A stretch of 7,171 nt of DNA, from contig JAFCFG010000046.1 in assembly GCA_017608725.1 (NCBI GenBank), positions 1 through 7,171 on the forward strand, written 5' to 3'. A model generated the notes under the pieces. It did no database searches. It saw nothing but the letters and a program-made list of their open reading frames with translations, and was not told where the DNA came from. Every line of letters starts with the position of its first letter. Position 1 is the stretch's first letter. Source of the DNA: Candidatus Iainarchaeum sp. GTDB lineage: Archaea; Iainarchaeota; Iainarchaeia; Iainarchaeales; GCA-2688035. This document shows, piece after piece, positions 1 through 5,841 of this stretch. A program made the translations under genes and the position numbers.

Positions 1-7
1 TTTTAGG

Positions 8-259
8 TTGGCTGATGTGATTGATATAAAACTGGGGGCTATTTTGGTTGGCTGGTTCTTGTTTTTACTGGTACTGGTTGTCCTAATTGTTAGGTACTCG
101 AACAAGAAAATCATGAAAAAGTTTGCGACCTTGGACAAGAAGCTCAAAAAAATTGAGAAACTGGCTGAAAAAGCCGAAAAGGATGGAGTGTCAGAAAAAA
201 GGCAGCTGCTCAAAAAAATCCAGTCGCTTGAAAGAGAGCTGAGAAAAAGCATTGAATAA
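8..259 (+). CDS. Small membrane-anchored coiled-coil protein, possibly truncated at its 5' end
   Basis: The reading frame gives up to 83 residues. Residues about 9-30 are a single strongly hydrophobic segment (LGAILVGWFLFLLVLVVLIV). It is followed by a lysine/glutamate-rich region (about 33-82) with heptad-like leucine and isoleucine spacing, which reads as a cytoplasmic coiled coil. The basic RYSNKK after the membrane segment puts the C-terminus inside by the positive-inside rule. The first usable start is TTG at 8, with GTG at 17 as an alternative. The frame is open to the window edge, so the true start may lie upstream. The stop at 257-259 is 5 bases from the stop of the convergent gene. 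I recognise no family; many unrelated proteins have this architecture. The frame looks real because of its composition and because it fills the space up to its neighbour. Confidence 0.6.
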   Translation: MADVIDIKLGAILVGWFLFLLVLVVLIVRYSNKKIMKKFATLDKKLKKIEKLAEKAEKDGVSEKRQLLKKIQSLERELRKSIE

Positions 260-264
260 AAGGG

Positions 265-621
265 CTATTTTTTCTCTCCAGCAGACCTTTCTTCGGATTT
301 TTGAACACAGGCTGATTTAACATAAAGGGCCCTAAAGGCAAACACCCACAACAGCATAAAGATGAACTGGACAAAAAGCGGGAGAACCTCGGACCTAATC
401 CACCAGTTCTGCATTTCCTCTTCCGAAAGGCAGCAAATTGAAACAAGGGCAGGCAACTCGCCTATATGAAGGCAAACCCTCATCGGGTGCCCGAGCAGCA
501 AAATATGGAGCAGCTCGTGGACAAGCACGCCAAACAACAGGGCAGCAGCCAGGACATTGGCAAGGGCAAACCATCTGACCCTTGCAAAAAGACTTGAGAA
601 TTCGCTGAACAGCCCTGCCAC
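265..621 (-). CDS. Small integral membrane protein with HELLH (zincin-like) motif
   Basis: 118 residues from a GTG start at 621; there is no downstream ATG before the first helix. The first hydrophobic segment (about 17-44) contains HELLH at residues 35-39 in the context GVLVHELLHILLLG. This matches the HExxH zinc-binding signature and its placement inside a membrane helix, as in site-2-type (M50) and DUF3267-like putative zincin peptidases. A second hydrophobic segment spans about 79-100. Further histidines (45, 52) and acidic residues (55, 67-69) lie between the helices and could supply a third ligand. The C-terminus is charged. The protein is much shorter than known M50 proteases and I see no NPDG-type motif, so activity is uncertain. 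Only 6 bases separate its start from the stop of the upstream gene at 628-630, suggesting co-transcription. The HExxH match could be chance in a leucine-rich helix. Confidence 0.65.
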   Translation of the reverse strand: MAGLFSEFSSLFARVRWFALANVLAAALLFGVLVHELLHILLLGHPMRVCLHIGELPALVSICCLSEEEMQNWWIRSEVLPLFVQFIFMLLWVFAFRALYVKSACVQKSEERSAGEKK

Positions 622-627
622 AAGGAA

Positions 628-891
628 TCAGTGCTCCGTTCTGGTTTCCAAAACCCGCTTTGTTGAAACAAAAAGCAGGACAAGCAAAAGAATTATTGCA
701 ACAATAAAGGAATGGCAGACAAGTGGGAATTGGAGGGCATAGTTTGTTTCCGGGTTTCCTGAATCTGCTGGGATAGCAAGGGAATAAAGGCCGCTTGGCC
801 TGCCAATACCGGTGCAGGTGCTGATAAAAAAAGCGCAGAAAACTAGAATGCAGGCGCTAAGAATTACAATCAATGCTTTTTTTGAATCCAT
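628..891 (-). CDS. Two-helix membrane protein of unknown function
   Basis: 87 residues from ATG at 891. In-frame TTG at 912 would add seven residues (MPFGCGR). A TATA-like box at 936-943 would place the transcript start near 912, so either a leaderless TTG start or a 20-base leader before the ATG is possible. I prefer the ATG, since the preceding residues look like translated leader. Hydrophobic segments span about 5-25 and 57-77, with KK before the first and KR after the second. This predicts both ends in the cytoplasm and a roughly 30-residue external loop (TGIGRPSGLYSLAIPADSG and onwards). Three cysteines (14, 19, 27) sit in or near the first helix; a lipobox is not convincing. It is the first gene of a probable two-gene unit with the HELLH protein downstream. 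I do not recognise a family. Confidence 0.55.
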   Translation of the reverse strand: MDSKKALIVILSACILVFCAFFISTCTGIGRPSGLYSLAIPADSGNPETNYALQFPLVCHSFIVAIILLLVLLFVSTKRVLETRTEH

Positions 892-935
892 TCTGCCACA
901 ACCAAAAGGCAATAGAAAAATAGGGCAGGAAGTAG

Positions 936-943
936 TATTTATT
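936..943 (-). promoter_or_regulatory. TATA-like box for the 891-265 membrane-protein pair
   Basis: On the minus strand the sequence reads CAAATAAATAC (945-935). At the usual archaeal spacing, transcription would begin near 912, about 20 bases before the ATG at 891. The box lies about 20 bases from the proximal 39-base repeat, so those repeats are placed as upstream control elements could be. This is a prediction from sequence alone. Confidence 0.4.
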
Positions 944-961
944 TGTTTTCCCTTTTACGGG

Positions 962-1075
962 GTTGCCGCTTAAGCAGGCATTTACTTGAAAAAATTGCGG
1001 GGGACAACTGAGAGTAAACGAATGCTGGGATGGAAAGTTGCCGCTTAAGCAGGCATTTACTTGAAAAAATTGCGG
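962..1075. repeat. Two identical 39-base direct repeats with a 36-base unique spacer (CRISPR-like dimensions)
   Basis: Bases 962-1000 and 1037-1075 are identical over 39 positions. The flanking base differs on both sides of each copy, so the boundary is sharp. The 36 bases between them (1001-1036) are unrelated to the repeat. Each copy begins with GTTGCCGCTTAAGCAGGCA, which contains a near-palindrome able to form a stem with a TTAA loop, and ends with TTGAAAAAATTGCGG. Repeat and spacer lengths fit a one-spacer CRISPR unit, but there are no cas genes, no third repeat and no clear leader in the window. Two operator sites upstream of the promoter at 936-943, or a simple duplication, are equally reasonable. 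The repeat itself is certain; its nature is not. Confidence 0.9.
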
Positions 1076-1170
1076 CATTTGCACCAAAACCGTTTTGAAA
1101 TTAAAGGAAAAATGAACAATTTTTATTTTGGAAAAACAGCAAAAATTGCAAAAAAATTGAGTTAAGCAAC

Positions 1171-1187
1171 AAGCCCCTTTAGGGCTT
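1171..1187. terminator. GC-rich hairpin, possible terminator
   Basis: AAGCCC at 1171-1176 pairs perfectly with GGGCTT at 1182-1187 around a five-base loop. On the minus strand a T-rich tract (complement of the A-runs at about 1141-1156) follows about 15 bases later, so it could act as a second stop for readthrough from ppdK. On the plus strand it follows the tiny frame at 1112-1165 by 5 bases. Archaeal termination depends mainly on U-tracts, so the role of the hairpin is tentative. Confidence 0.35.
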
Positions 1188-1282
1188 TGCCCGAAAAATT
1201 CATTTAATTTGGCTTGGTTTTTAAATTTTTTTATTTTTCAAAAAGAATTGGCTGTAAAAAATTCAGTTTATAAAATAAATGT

Positions 1283-1310
1283 GGAATGCCCCCTTTTGGG
1301 GCCTTATTCC
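1283..1310 (-). terminator. Hairpin overlapping the ppdK stop codon, probable terminator
   Basis: CCCC (1290-1293) pairs with GGGG (1298-1301) around TTTT, and the outer arms GGAAT (1283-1287) and ATTCC (1306-1310) also pair, leaving a small internal loop. The ppdK stop codon (1304-1306) lies in the structure. Downstream on the minus strand the sequence is T-rich, including TTTTTT at about 1257-1262, which suits U-tract-dependent archaeal termination. Confidence 0.5.
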
Positions 1311-3991
1311 GGCTTCTTTCCTTCCTTTTTGGCTGCCTCGGCCTTCCCTCTGGAAAGCTTCTCCTTTATTGCGGCCTGGGCTGCAGCAAGCCTTGCAATC
1401 GGAACCCTGTAAGGGGAGCAAGAAACATCATTCAATCCAATGGCGTGGCAGAACTCAACTGACTTGGGTTCGCCGCCATGCTCGCCGCAAATTCCAATCC
1501 CAATCTTTGGATTAACAGAACGGGCTTTTTCGATGCAGAGCTTCATCAACAAGCCAACTCCGCCCTGGTCAATGCTCTGAAAAGGGTCTCTTTCATAAAT
1601 TCCCTGCCCTGTGTAGTGCTTCAAGAATTTCCCGGCATCGTCCCTTGAAAAACCGCAGGTCATCTGCGTTAAATCATTTGTTCCAAAGGAAAGAAAATCA
1701 GCTTCCTTTGCAATCTCATCAGCAGTAAGGGCTGCCCTTGGAACCTCAATCATTGTCCCAACTTTGTAGGGGACCTTGCCCTCAGCACCGGTTTCCCTTG
1801 CAACCCCCCTGACCAAATCCTTTATCTTCAGAAATTCCCTTACATTCCCAACCAGGGGAACCTCAATCTCCGGAATTGGCTTAATGCCCTTTTTCTTGAC
1901 CTGCAAAGCGGCTTCAAAAATCGCTTTAATCTGCATTTCATTAATTTCAGGGTAAACTACTCCTAACCTGCATCCCCTAAAGCCAAGCATTGGGTTGAAT
2001 TCATGCAAGTTGTCAACAGTTTCCTGGAGCTTTTCCTTGCTTACACCAATCTCTTTGGCCAGTTCCTCAATCTCCTCATCTTCTTTGGGCAGGAACTCGT
2101 GCAATGGCGGGTCAAGCAATCGGATGATTACAGGCAGGCCATCCATTACCTCAAACAGGCCTGCAAAATCCTCTCTCTGGTAAGGCAGCAACTTTTCAAG
2201 GGCTTTCCTCCTGCCCTCAATGTTTTCCGCAAGAATCATCTCCCTAACTGCCTTAATCCTGTCCCCCTCAAAAAACATGTGCTCAGTCCTTGTAAGGCCA
2301 ATGCCCTCTGCGCCAAAGTCAAGGGCTAGCTTGGCATCTTTGGGCGTGTCGGCATTTGTCTTCACTTTCAACCTTCTGAAAGAATCAGCCCACTTCATCA
2401 AGGTGGAAAAATCCCCTTTCAGCTTTGGTTCAACCAGAGGAATCTGGCCCTGAAAAACCTCTCCAGTGCCGCCATCTAGAGAAATCCAGTCCCCCTCTTT
2501 AAAAGTGAGGCCTGCCTTTGCCTTCATCTCACCGGCCTTTTCATTAATTGAAATGTCGCCTGCACCAGCCACACAGGGCTTTCCCATTCCCCTGCAAACC
2601 ACTGCAGCGTGGGAGGTTGCACCGCCCCTTGCGGTTAAAATGCCCTTTGCAACATTCATTCCCTCAATGTCCTCAGGGCTTGTTTCAGTCCTAACAAGAA
2701 TCAACTGCTCGCTGGGGTTGGCATCAAAGAGTTCCTTTGCTTTTTCAGCAGTGAAAACGATTTTTCCAACAGCAGCACCAGGGCTGGCATTAATGCCCCT
2801 TGCAATAACATTTGCTTCCTTTATTGCAACCTGGTCAAGCTGCTTGTGCAGCAATTGGTCAATCTGCTCCGGCTTTACTTTCAAAACAGCCTCTTCCTTT
2901 GAAAGCAGGCCCTCTTCCTGCATGTCAACAGCAATCTTTACAGCTGCCTGGGCTGTTCTCTTACCGTTCCTCGTCTGCAGCAAGTAAAGCTTTTTGTTCT
3001 CGATTGTGAACTCAAAATCCTGCAAGTCCTTGTAGTGTTTTTCCAGAGTGCTGTAAATCTTCAAAAGCTGCTCGTAAACATCTGGCATTACATCCTTAAG
3101 CTCGTCAATTGGCTTTGGTGTCCTGATGCCGGCAACAACATCTTCCCCCTGGGCGTTAATCAAAAATTCACCGTAGTGCTCTTTTTCCCCAGTAGCAGGG
3201 TTTCTGGTGAAGGAAACCCCTGTGCCAGAGGTCTCACCCATGTTTCCGAAAACCATTGCCTGTACGTTCACACCGGTTCCTGCATCGTTTCTAAGGTGGT
3301 TTATTCTCCTGTAGGAAACAGCCCTTGGGGTGTTCCAGCTGTTGAAGACAGCGTCAATTGCCATCTTCAATTGCTCCCATGCATCCTGCGGAAAGTCCTT
3401 TCCCGCCTCTTTTTTCACAAGTTCTTTGTACTTTGGGATAAGGGCCTTTAAATCAGCTGCATCCAGCTCTGTGTCAAATTTCACTCCCTTGGTTTCCTTT
3501 GCCTTGTCAAGAATCTCCTCAAACAGGGCATGCTTTACCCCCATTACAACATCCCCAAACATTGTAATAAAGCGCCTGTAGCTGTCAAAGGCAGCCCTTT
3601 CATTTCCTGTTTTCTCTGCAAAAACCCTAACGGTTTCGTCATTCATTCCAAGATTCAGGACAGTGTCCATCATGCCTGGCATTGAAACATAGGAGCCAGA
3701 GCGAACGCTTAGGAAAAGCGGGTTTTCCCTGCCCCCGAGCTTTTTTCCCATCTTCTTTTCCAAAGCAGCGAGCTTTTCCTTTACCTGGGCTTCCAAGCCA
3801 GGGGGCCAGTTCTTGCCCCCAGCATAGAATTGGTTGCAGGCCTCTGTTGTAATAGTAAAGCCCGGTGGAACAGGCAAGCCAGATGCAGTCATTTCTGCCA
3901 ATTGTGCTCCCTTGTTCCCAAGCTTGAATATCCATTCTTTGGTGTTTGCATCCTTTACCTCATCAAACGCATAAACATACTGTTTGCTCAA
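1304..3991 (-). CDS. ppdK: Pyruvate, phosphate dikinase (PPDK)
   Basis: Interconverts pyruvate + ATP + phosphate and PEP + AMP + PPi through a phosphohistidine; cytosolic. About 895 residues, the family's normal length, with the three domains in order: N-terminal ATP-grasp nucleotide-binding domain (to about 340; SVRSGS near 95, MPGMMDT near 104), swivelling phosphohistidine domain (about 400-505, TARGGATSHAAVV with catalytic His461) and C-terminal PEP/pyruvate barrel (about 515-875). The barrel shows RTEHMFF (Arg568), Arg624, Glu749, GTNDLTQ (Asn772, Asp773) and GICGEHGG with acid/base Cys835, matching the residues known from the Clostridium symbiosum enzyme. A lysine-rich tail follows 875. 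The start chosen is TTG at 3991 because GAGGTGA ends five bases before it; GTG at 4000 would add three residues but lies inside that site. It has its own TATA box and terminator-like hairpin. No missing catalytic residue or frameshift seen. Direction of flux cannot be read from sequence. Confidence 0.97.
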   Translation of the reverse strand: MSKQYVYAFDEVKDANTKEWIFKLGNKGAQLAEMTASGLPVPPGFTITTEACNQFYAGGKNWPPGLEAQVKEKLAALEKKMGKKLGGRENPLFLSVRSGSYVSMPGMMDTVLNLGMNDETVRVFAEKTGNERAAFDSYRRFITMFGDVVMGVKHALFEEILDKAKETKGVKFDTELDAADLKALIPKYKELVKKEAGKDFPQDAWEQLKMAIDAVFNSWNTPRAVSYRRINHLRNDAGTGVNVQAMVFGNMGETSGTGVSFTRNPATGEKEHYGEFLINAQGEDVVAGIRTPKPIDELKDVMPDVYEQLLKIYSTLEKHYKDLQDFEFTIENKKLYLLQTRNGKRTAQAAVKIAVDMQEEGLLSKEEAVLKVKPEQIDQLLHKQLDQVAIKEANVIARGINASPGAAVGKIVFTAEKAKELFDANPSEQLILVRTETSPEDIEGMNVAKGILTARGGATSHAAVVCRGMGKPCVAGAGDISINEKAGEMKAKAGLTFKEGDWISLDGGTGEVFQGQIPLVEPKLKGDFSTLMKWADSFRRLKVKTNADTPKDAKLALDFGAEGIGLTRTEHMFFEGDRIKAVREMILAENIEGRRKALEKLLPYQREDFAGLFEVMDGLPVIIRLLDPPLHEFLPKEDEEIEELAKEIGVSKEKLQETVDNLHEFNPMLGFRGCRLGVVYPEINEMQIKAIFEAALQVKKKGIKPIPEIEVPLVGNVREFLKIKDLVRGVARETGAEGKVPYKVGTMIEVPRAALTADEIAKEADFLSFGTNDLTQMTCGFSRDDAGKFLKHYTGQGIYERDPFQSIDQGGVGLLMKLCIEKARSVNPKIGIGICGEHGGEPKSVEFCHAIGLNDVSCSPYRVPIARLAAAQAAIKEKLSRGKAEAAKKEGKKPE

Positions 3992-3996
3992 CAAGC

Positions 3997-4003
3997 TCAC
4001 CTC
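3997..4003 (-). promoter_or_regulatory. Shine-Dalgarno site deciding the ppdK start
   Basis: The minus strand reads GAGGTGA from 4003 to 3997, a full-length match to the usual anti-Shine-Dalgarno sequence. It is followed by five bases and TTG at 3991. The upstream GTG candidate at 4000-3998 lies within the site, so it is unlikely to be the initiator. The protein would then begin M-S-K-Q-Y-V-Y. Confidence 0.6.
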
Positions 4004-4070
4004 ACAAAAAACCGAAAATTGCTCCTTTTTTTACACCATAAGAAGCAAATAGATTCAACCAAGAAAAGGG

Positions 4071-4078
4071 TTTAAAAA
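4071..4078 (-). promoter_or_regulatory. TATA box of ppdK
   Basis: The minus strand reads AGTTTTTAAACC across 4080-4069. Transcription would be expected to start near 4047, leaving a leader of about 55 bases that contains the Shine-Dalgarno site. The core TTTTTAAA is identical to the box before the aspartate kinase at 6914-6921. Confidence 0.55.
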
Positions 4079-4259
4079 CTAATGGAAATGGCTGAAGGCT
4101 GTCAAATGTCTCTGGAATTGGGGGGAATTAACGGGATTAAGCTTAAAAGTATTCGGCACCCTGACTGAAATTAGCGTATTCCGCCAAGTTTGAGGCATTT
4201 TCGCCCAAAAAGCTTTTGCCAGACATTAATTGAATATTTTTCCAACAGCCCCATTAAAA

Positions 4260-4955
4260 TTACCCCTTAATTGCATTGGCCTTCAATGGCCTTCTTCCAC
4301 AGGTTTCCCTCTCGGGGCAATAGCCCAGCCTGTCGCAGATTGGACCGCAATTCTCAAATAAGGAGGGGGCCGCTTCCCTGCATAGCCTGAACATTGCCTC
4401 TGCCAGCTGCCTTATTTCCCACTGTGCCCTGGTGCACAAGCGCCTTTCAAAAAAGTTGTACAGGGCCCTGGTGTTCATTGTTACAATTATCCGGGTTTCG
4501 CAGGCATTTGGCAGAACAAACCTAGCATCCTCTGCTGGCACTGTTTTAAGCAAGGCCTCATAGGCTTTCCCGCTTTGCTGCATTGAATCGTTGAACCTTT
4601 TAAGGGCATTTTCATCGGCTTTTATTTTTGGGGGAACCACGAAATTGAAGCCTGTTTCCTTTACATACCTCTGCGATTGCTGCGAATAAGAGGCGATTCT
4701 GTGCCTTACAAGCTGGTGCGAACAAGCCCTGGAAATGCCTTCAATTGCAAAAGTGAAGGAAGCATGCTCCAAGGGGGACATGTGGCCCTCCTCTGTAAGC
4801 CTTTTGAGCAATTTTTTAGCATATTCCGGGCTTGCCTTCTCCTTTAGCCTGTCAATGCCAATGCCTGCATAGCACATGTGCGCAGCAGTAGCAGCCGTTT
4901 CCCCCGGCTTTGGTGTAAAGGCAAGTAACTCAACTTTCAGTTTTGCTTCAGGCAT
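4260..4955 (-). CDS. thyX: Flavin-dependent thymidylate synthase ThyX
   Basis: Makes dTMP from dUMP using methylene-tetrahydrofolate and reduced FAD, replacing the ThyA route; cytosolic, a homotetramer in characterised members. 231 residues, the family's usual length. The defining ThyX motif RHRX7S is intact as RHRIASYSQQSQRY (Arg84-His85-Arg86, Ser94), preceded by HMSPLEHASFTF (58-69). The conserved C-terminal block NTRALYNFFERRLCTRAQWEIR is at 161-182. The tail carries four cysteines (203, 207, 213, 219) in ENCGPICDRLGYCPERETCG, a possible metal site like that in some other ThyX tails. Start is the ATG at 4955; no Shine-Dalgarno sequence is present. A TATA-like element at 4989-4996 predicts a start site about ten bases upstream, so the message would have almost no leader. 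It is divergent from the HD-domain gene across a 228-base spacer and codirectional with ppdK, separated from it by 268 bases. Confidence 0.97.
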   Translation of the reverse strand: MPEAKLKVELLAFTPKPGETAATAAHMCYAGIGIDRLKEKASPEYAKKLLKRLTEEGHMSPLEHASFTFAIEGISRACSHQLVRHRIASYSQQSQRYVKETGFNFVVPPKIKADENALKRFNDSMQQSGKAYEALLKTVPAEDARFVLPNACETRIIVTMNTRALYNFFERRLCTRAQWEIRQLAEAMFRLCREAAPSLFENCGPICDRLGYCPERETCGRRPLKANAIKG

Positions 4956-4981
4956 TTTCCCAACCAGTAAAAGAGGGGGCG

Positions 4982-5088
4982 GAATTAATTAAATAACTTT
5001 TCTTTGGGAGGAGGAGCAGGGGTTGGTAGAATTAATCAAATAAATTCTTTGGGGGCTTCCGGGAATTGAATTAAATAACTTTCTTTGC
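4982..5088. repeat. Three degenerate copies of a 26-27-base AT-rich repeat in the thyX/HD divergent spacer
   Basis: Copies lie at 4982-5008, 5029-5055 and 5063-5088. All share the pattern GAATTRA, then an AAATAA core, then TTCTTTG (GAATTAATTAAATAACTTTT, GAATTAATCAAATAAATTCT, GAATTGAATTAAATAACTTT), with start-to-start offsets of 47 and 34 bases. Each contains a TATA-like core. The proximal copy sits at the right distance to be the thyX promoter on the minus strand. They could be multiple promoters, regulator sites or decayed repeats; all three readings are inference. Confidence 0.6.
4989..4996 (-). promoter_or_regulatory. TATA-like box of thyX
   Basis: The minus strand reads TTATTTAA from 4996 to 4989. 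This places transcription near 4965, about ten bases ahead of the ATG at 4955, consistent with the absence of a ribosome-binding site. The element is part of the first of the three spacer repeats. Confidence 0.4.
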
Positions 5089-5170
5089 CACTCTGTGTCT
5101 GTGGCAGGGTTCAAAACCGTTCATTTCAAGGACAAAAAGCAGTGCGGAAGGGAATTAAAAAATTTGTGGC

Positions 5171-5178
5171 TTAAATAC
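5171..5178 (+). promoter_or_regulatory. TATA-like box near the start of the HD-domain gene
   Basis: GCTTAAATAC lies just ahead of the ATG at 5184. At normal spacing it would start transcription at about 5200, matching a leaderless start at the second in-frame ATG (5199). A second AT-rich candidate, TTAAAAAATT at 5155-5164, would instead serve the ATG at 5184. Which is used cannot be decided from sequence. Confidence 0.35.
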
Positions 5179-5183
5179 TAACA

Positions 5184-5825
5184 ATGGATTATAAATTAAT
5201 GCAAAGGATTGAGAAAGTTGCTTCTGACTTTTTTCCTGGGCAGGGCCACCATGGCTTTGACCACACTTTAAGGGTAAGAAGCCTTGCAAGGAGGATTGCA
5301 AGGAAAGAAAAGGCTGATATGGAAATAGTGGAAGCGGCTGCATTGCTGCACGACATTGCAAGGCCAAAAGAGGATTCTGGGAAAATAGAGGACCACGCAA
5401 CAGAGGGGGCGGAGGATGCTGCGGCTGTTTTGGGCGGGTTGGGCTTTCCAGAGGAGAAAATTGAGGCGGTGAAGTACTGCATTGCTGTTCATAGGGCGAG
5501 CAAGCGGATGAAAGCCGAAACAAAGGAAGCAGCCATACTGCAAGACGCAAACAGGCTGGATGCCCTGGGTGCAATTGGCATTGCAAGGGTCTTTCAAATG
5601 GCAGGGGCAATGCAACACGACCTGTATGACCCAACAGAGGACAACAATAGAGAATATGCCGGAGAGTACGGGGCTGCCCTAAACCACTTGATTAGGAAAA
5701 GCATCAGGCTGTTGAAGCCGGAGAGCTTCAACACAAAAACAGGCAGGAAGATTGCAAAACAGAGGCATGGTTTTGTGAAAAAGTTTGTTGAACGGTTCAT
5801 TGACGAGTGGAAGGGAGAGAAGTGA
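5184..5825 (+). CDS. HD-superfamily metal-dependent phosphohydrolase (YedJ/YpgQ-like)
   Basis: 213 residues from ATG 5184; ATG at 5199 (MQRIEKVASD) is a plausible alternative start. HD-domain metal ligands are all visible: His27 in GFDHTLRV, His56-Asp57 in ALLHDIARP, and Asp121 in QDANRLDALGAIG. Conserved accessory histidines occur at 71 (EDHATEGA) and 103 (AVHRASK). The DANRLDALGAIGIAR block is characteristic of the COG1418 YedJ/YpgQ group of about 210-residue proteins; B. subtilis YpgQ is reported as a (d)NTP pyrophosphatase, while most members are uncharacterised. No other domain, signal or membrane segment is seen. It is divergent from thyX, so a role in nucleotide pools is an attractive inference but unproven. 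The C-terminal helix FVKKFVERFIDEWK has a degenerate copy just past the stop codon, at 5842-5889. Confidence 0.9.
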   Translation: MDYKLMQRIEKVASDFFPGQGHHGFDHTLRVRSLARRIARKEKADMEIVEAAALLHDIARPKEDSGKIEDHATEGAEDAAAVLGGLGFPEEKIEAVKYCIAVHRASKRMKAETKEAAILQDANRLDALGAIGIARVFQMAGAMQHDLYDPTEDNNREYAGEYGAALNHLIRKSIRLLKPESFNTKTGRKIAKQRHGFVKKFVERFIDEWKGEK

Positions 5826-5841
5826 AACTACAGCCGGCCAA

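Larger units (their letters stand above)
892..1303. other. Gene-free stretch upstream of the membrane-protein pair and downstream of ppdK
   Basis: From left to right this stretch holds the predicted promoter of the membrane-protein pair, two identical 39-base repeats, an inverted repeat CAAAACCGTTTTG at 1085-1097, a possible 17-codon reading frame (1112-1165), a GC-rich hairpin (1171-1187), AT-rich runs, and most of the ppdK terminator-like hairpin. I see no recognisable protein, tRNA or other structured RNA. A minus-strand frame running 1087-857 crosses both repeats but overlaps a better-supported gene and looks fortuitous. Confidence 0.7.

Noticed and set aside
959..1080. Calling a definite CRISPR locus
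   Set aside because: Only two repeats and one spacer are present, with no cas genes or leader in the window. The evidence supports a repeat pair but not a confirmed array.
857..1087. Minus-strand open frame of 76 codons in which the two 39-base repeats give a repeated PQFFQVNACLSGN peptide
   Set aside because: It runs into the better-supported membrane-protein gene in another frame. The peptide repeat follows automatically because the repeat period (75 bases) is a multiple of three. No start signal is evident.
2466..2987. 173-codon plus-strand frame inside ppdK, and several shorter ones within 1279-3581
   Set aside because: They are antisense to a fully conserved enzyme with intact catalytic motifs. 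Their composition is what reverse complementing that gene produces.
4160..4200. CTGA motifs suggestive of a C/D-box guide RNA
   Set aside because: No C-box (RTGATGA) is present at a suitable distance, and there is no terminal stem.
5107..5121. GGTTCAAAACC resembling a tRNA T-loop
   Set aside because: The flanking five-base stem does not pair, and no anticodon, D or acceptor arm can be found upstream.
5155..5634. Long minus-strand frames opposite the HD gene and the basic-protein gene (5155-5634, 5679-6212)
   Set aside because: They are antisense to coding DNA with recognisable HD motifs or consistent codon usage. They encode Ser/Pro/Cys/Phe-rich sequences typical of shadow frames.
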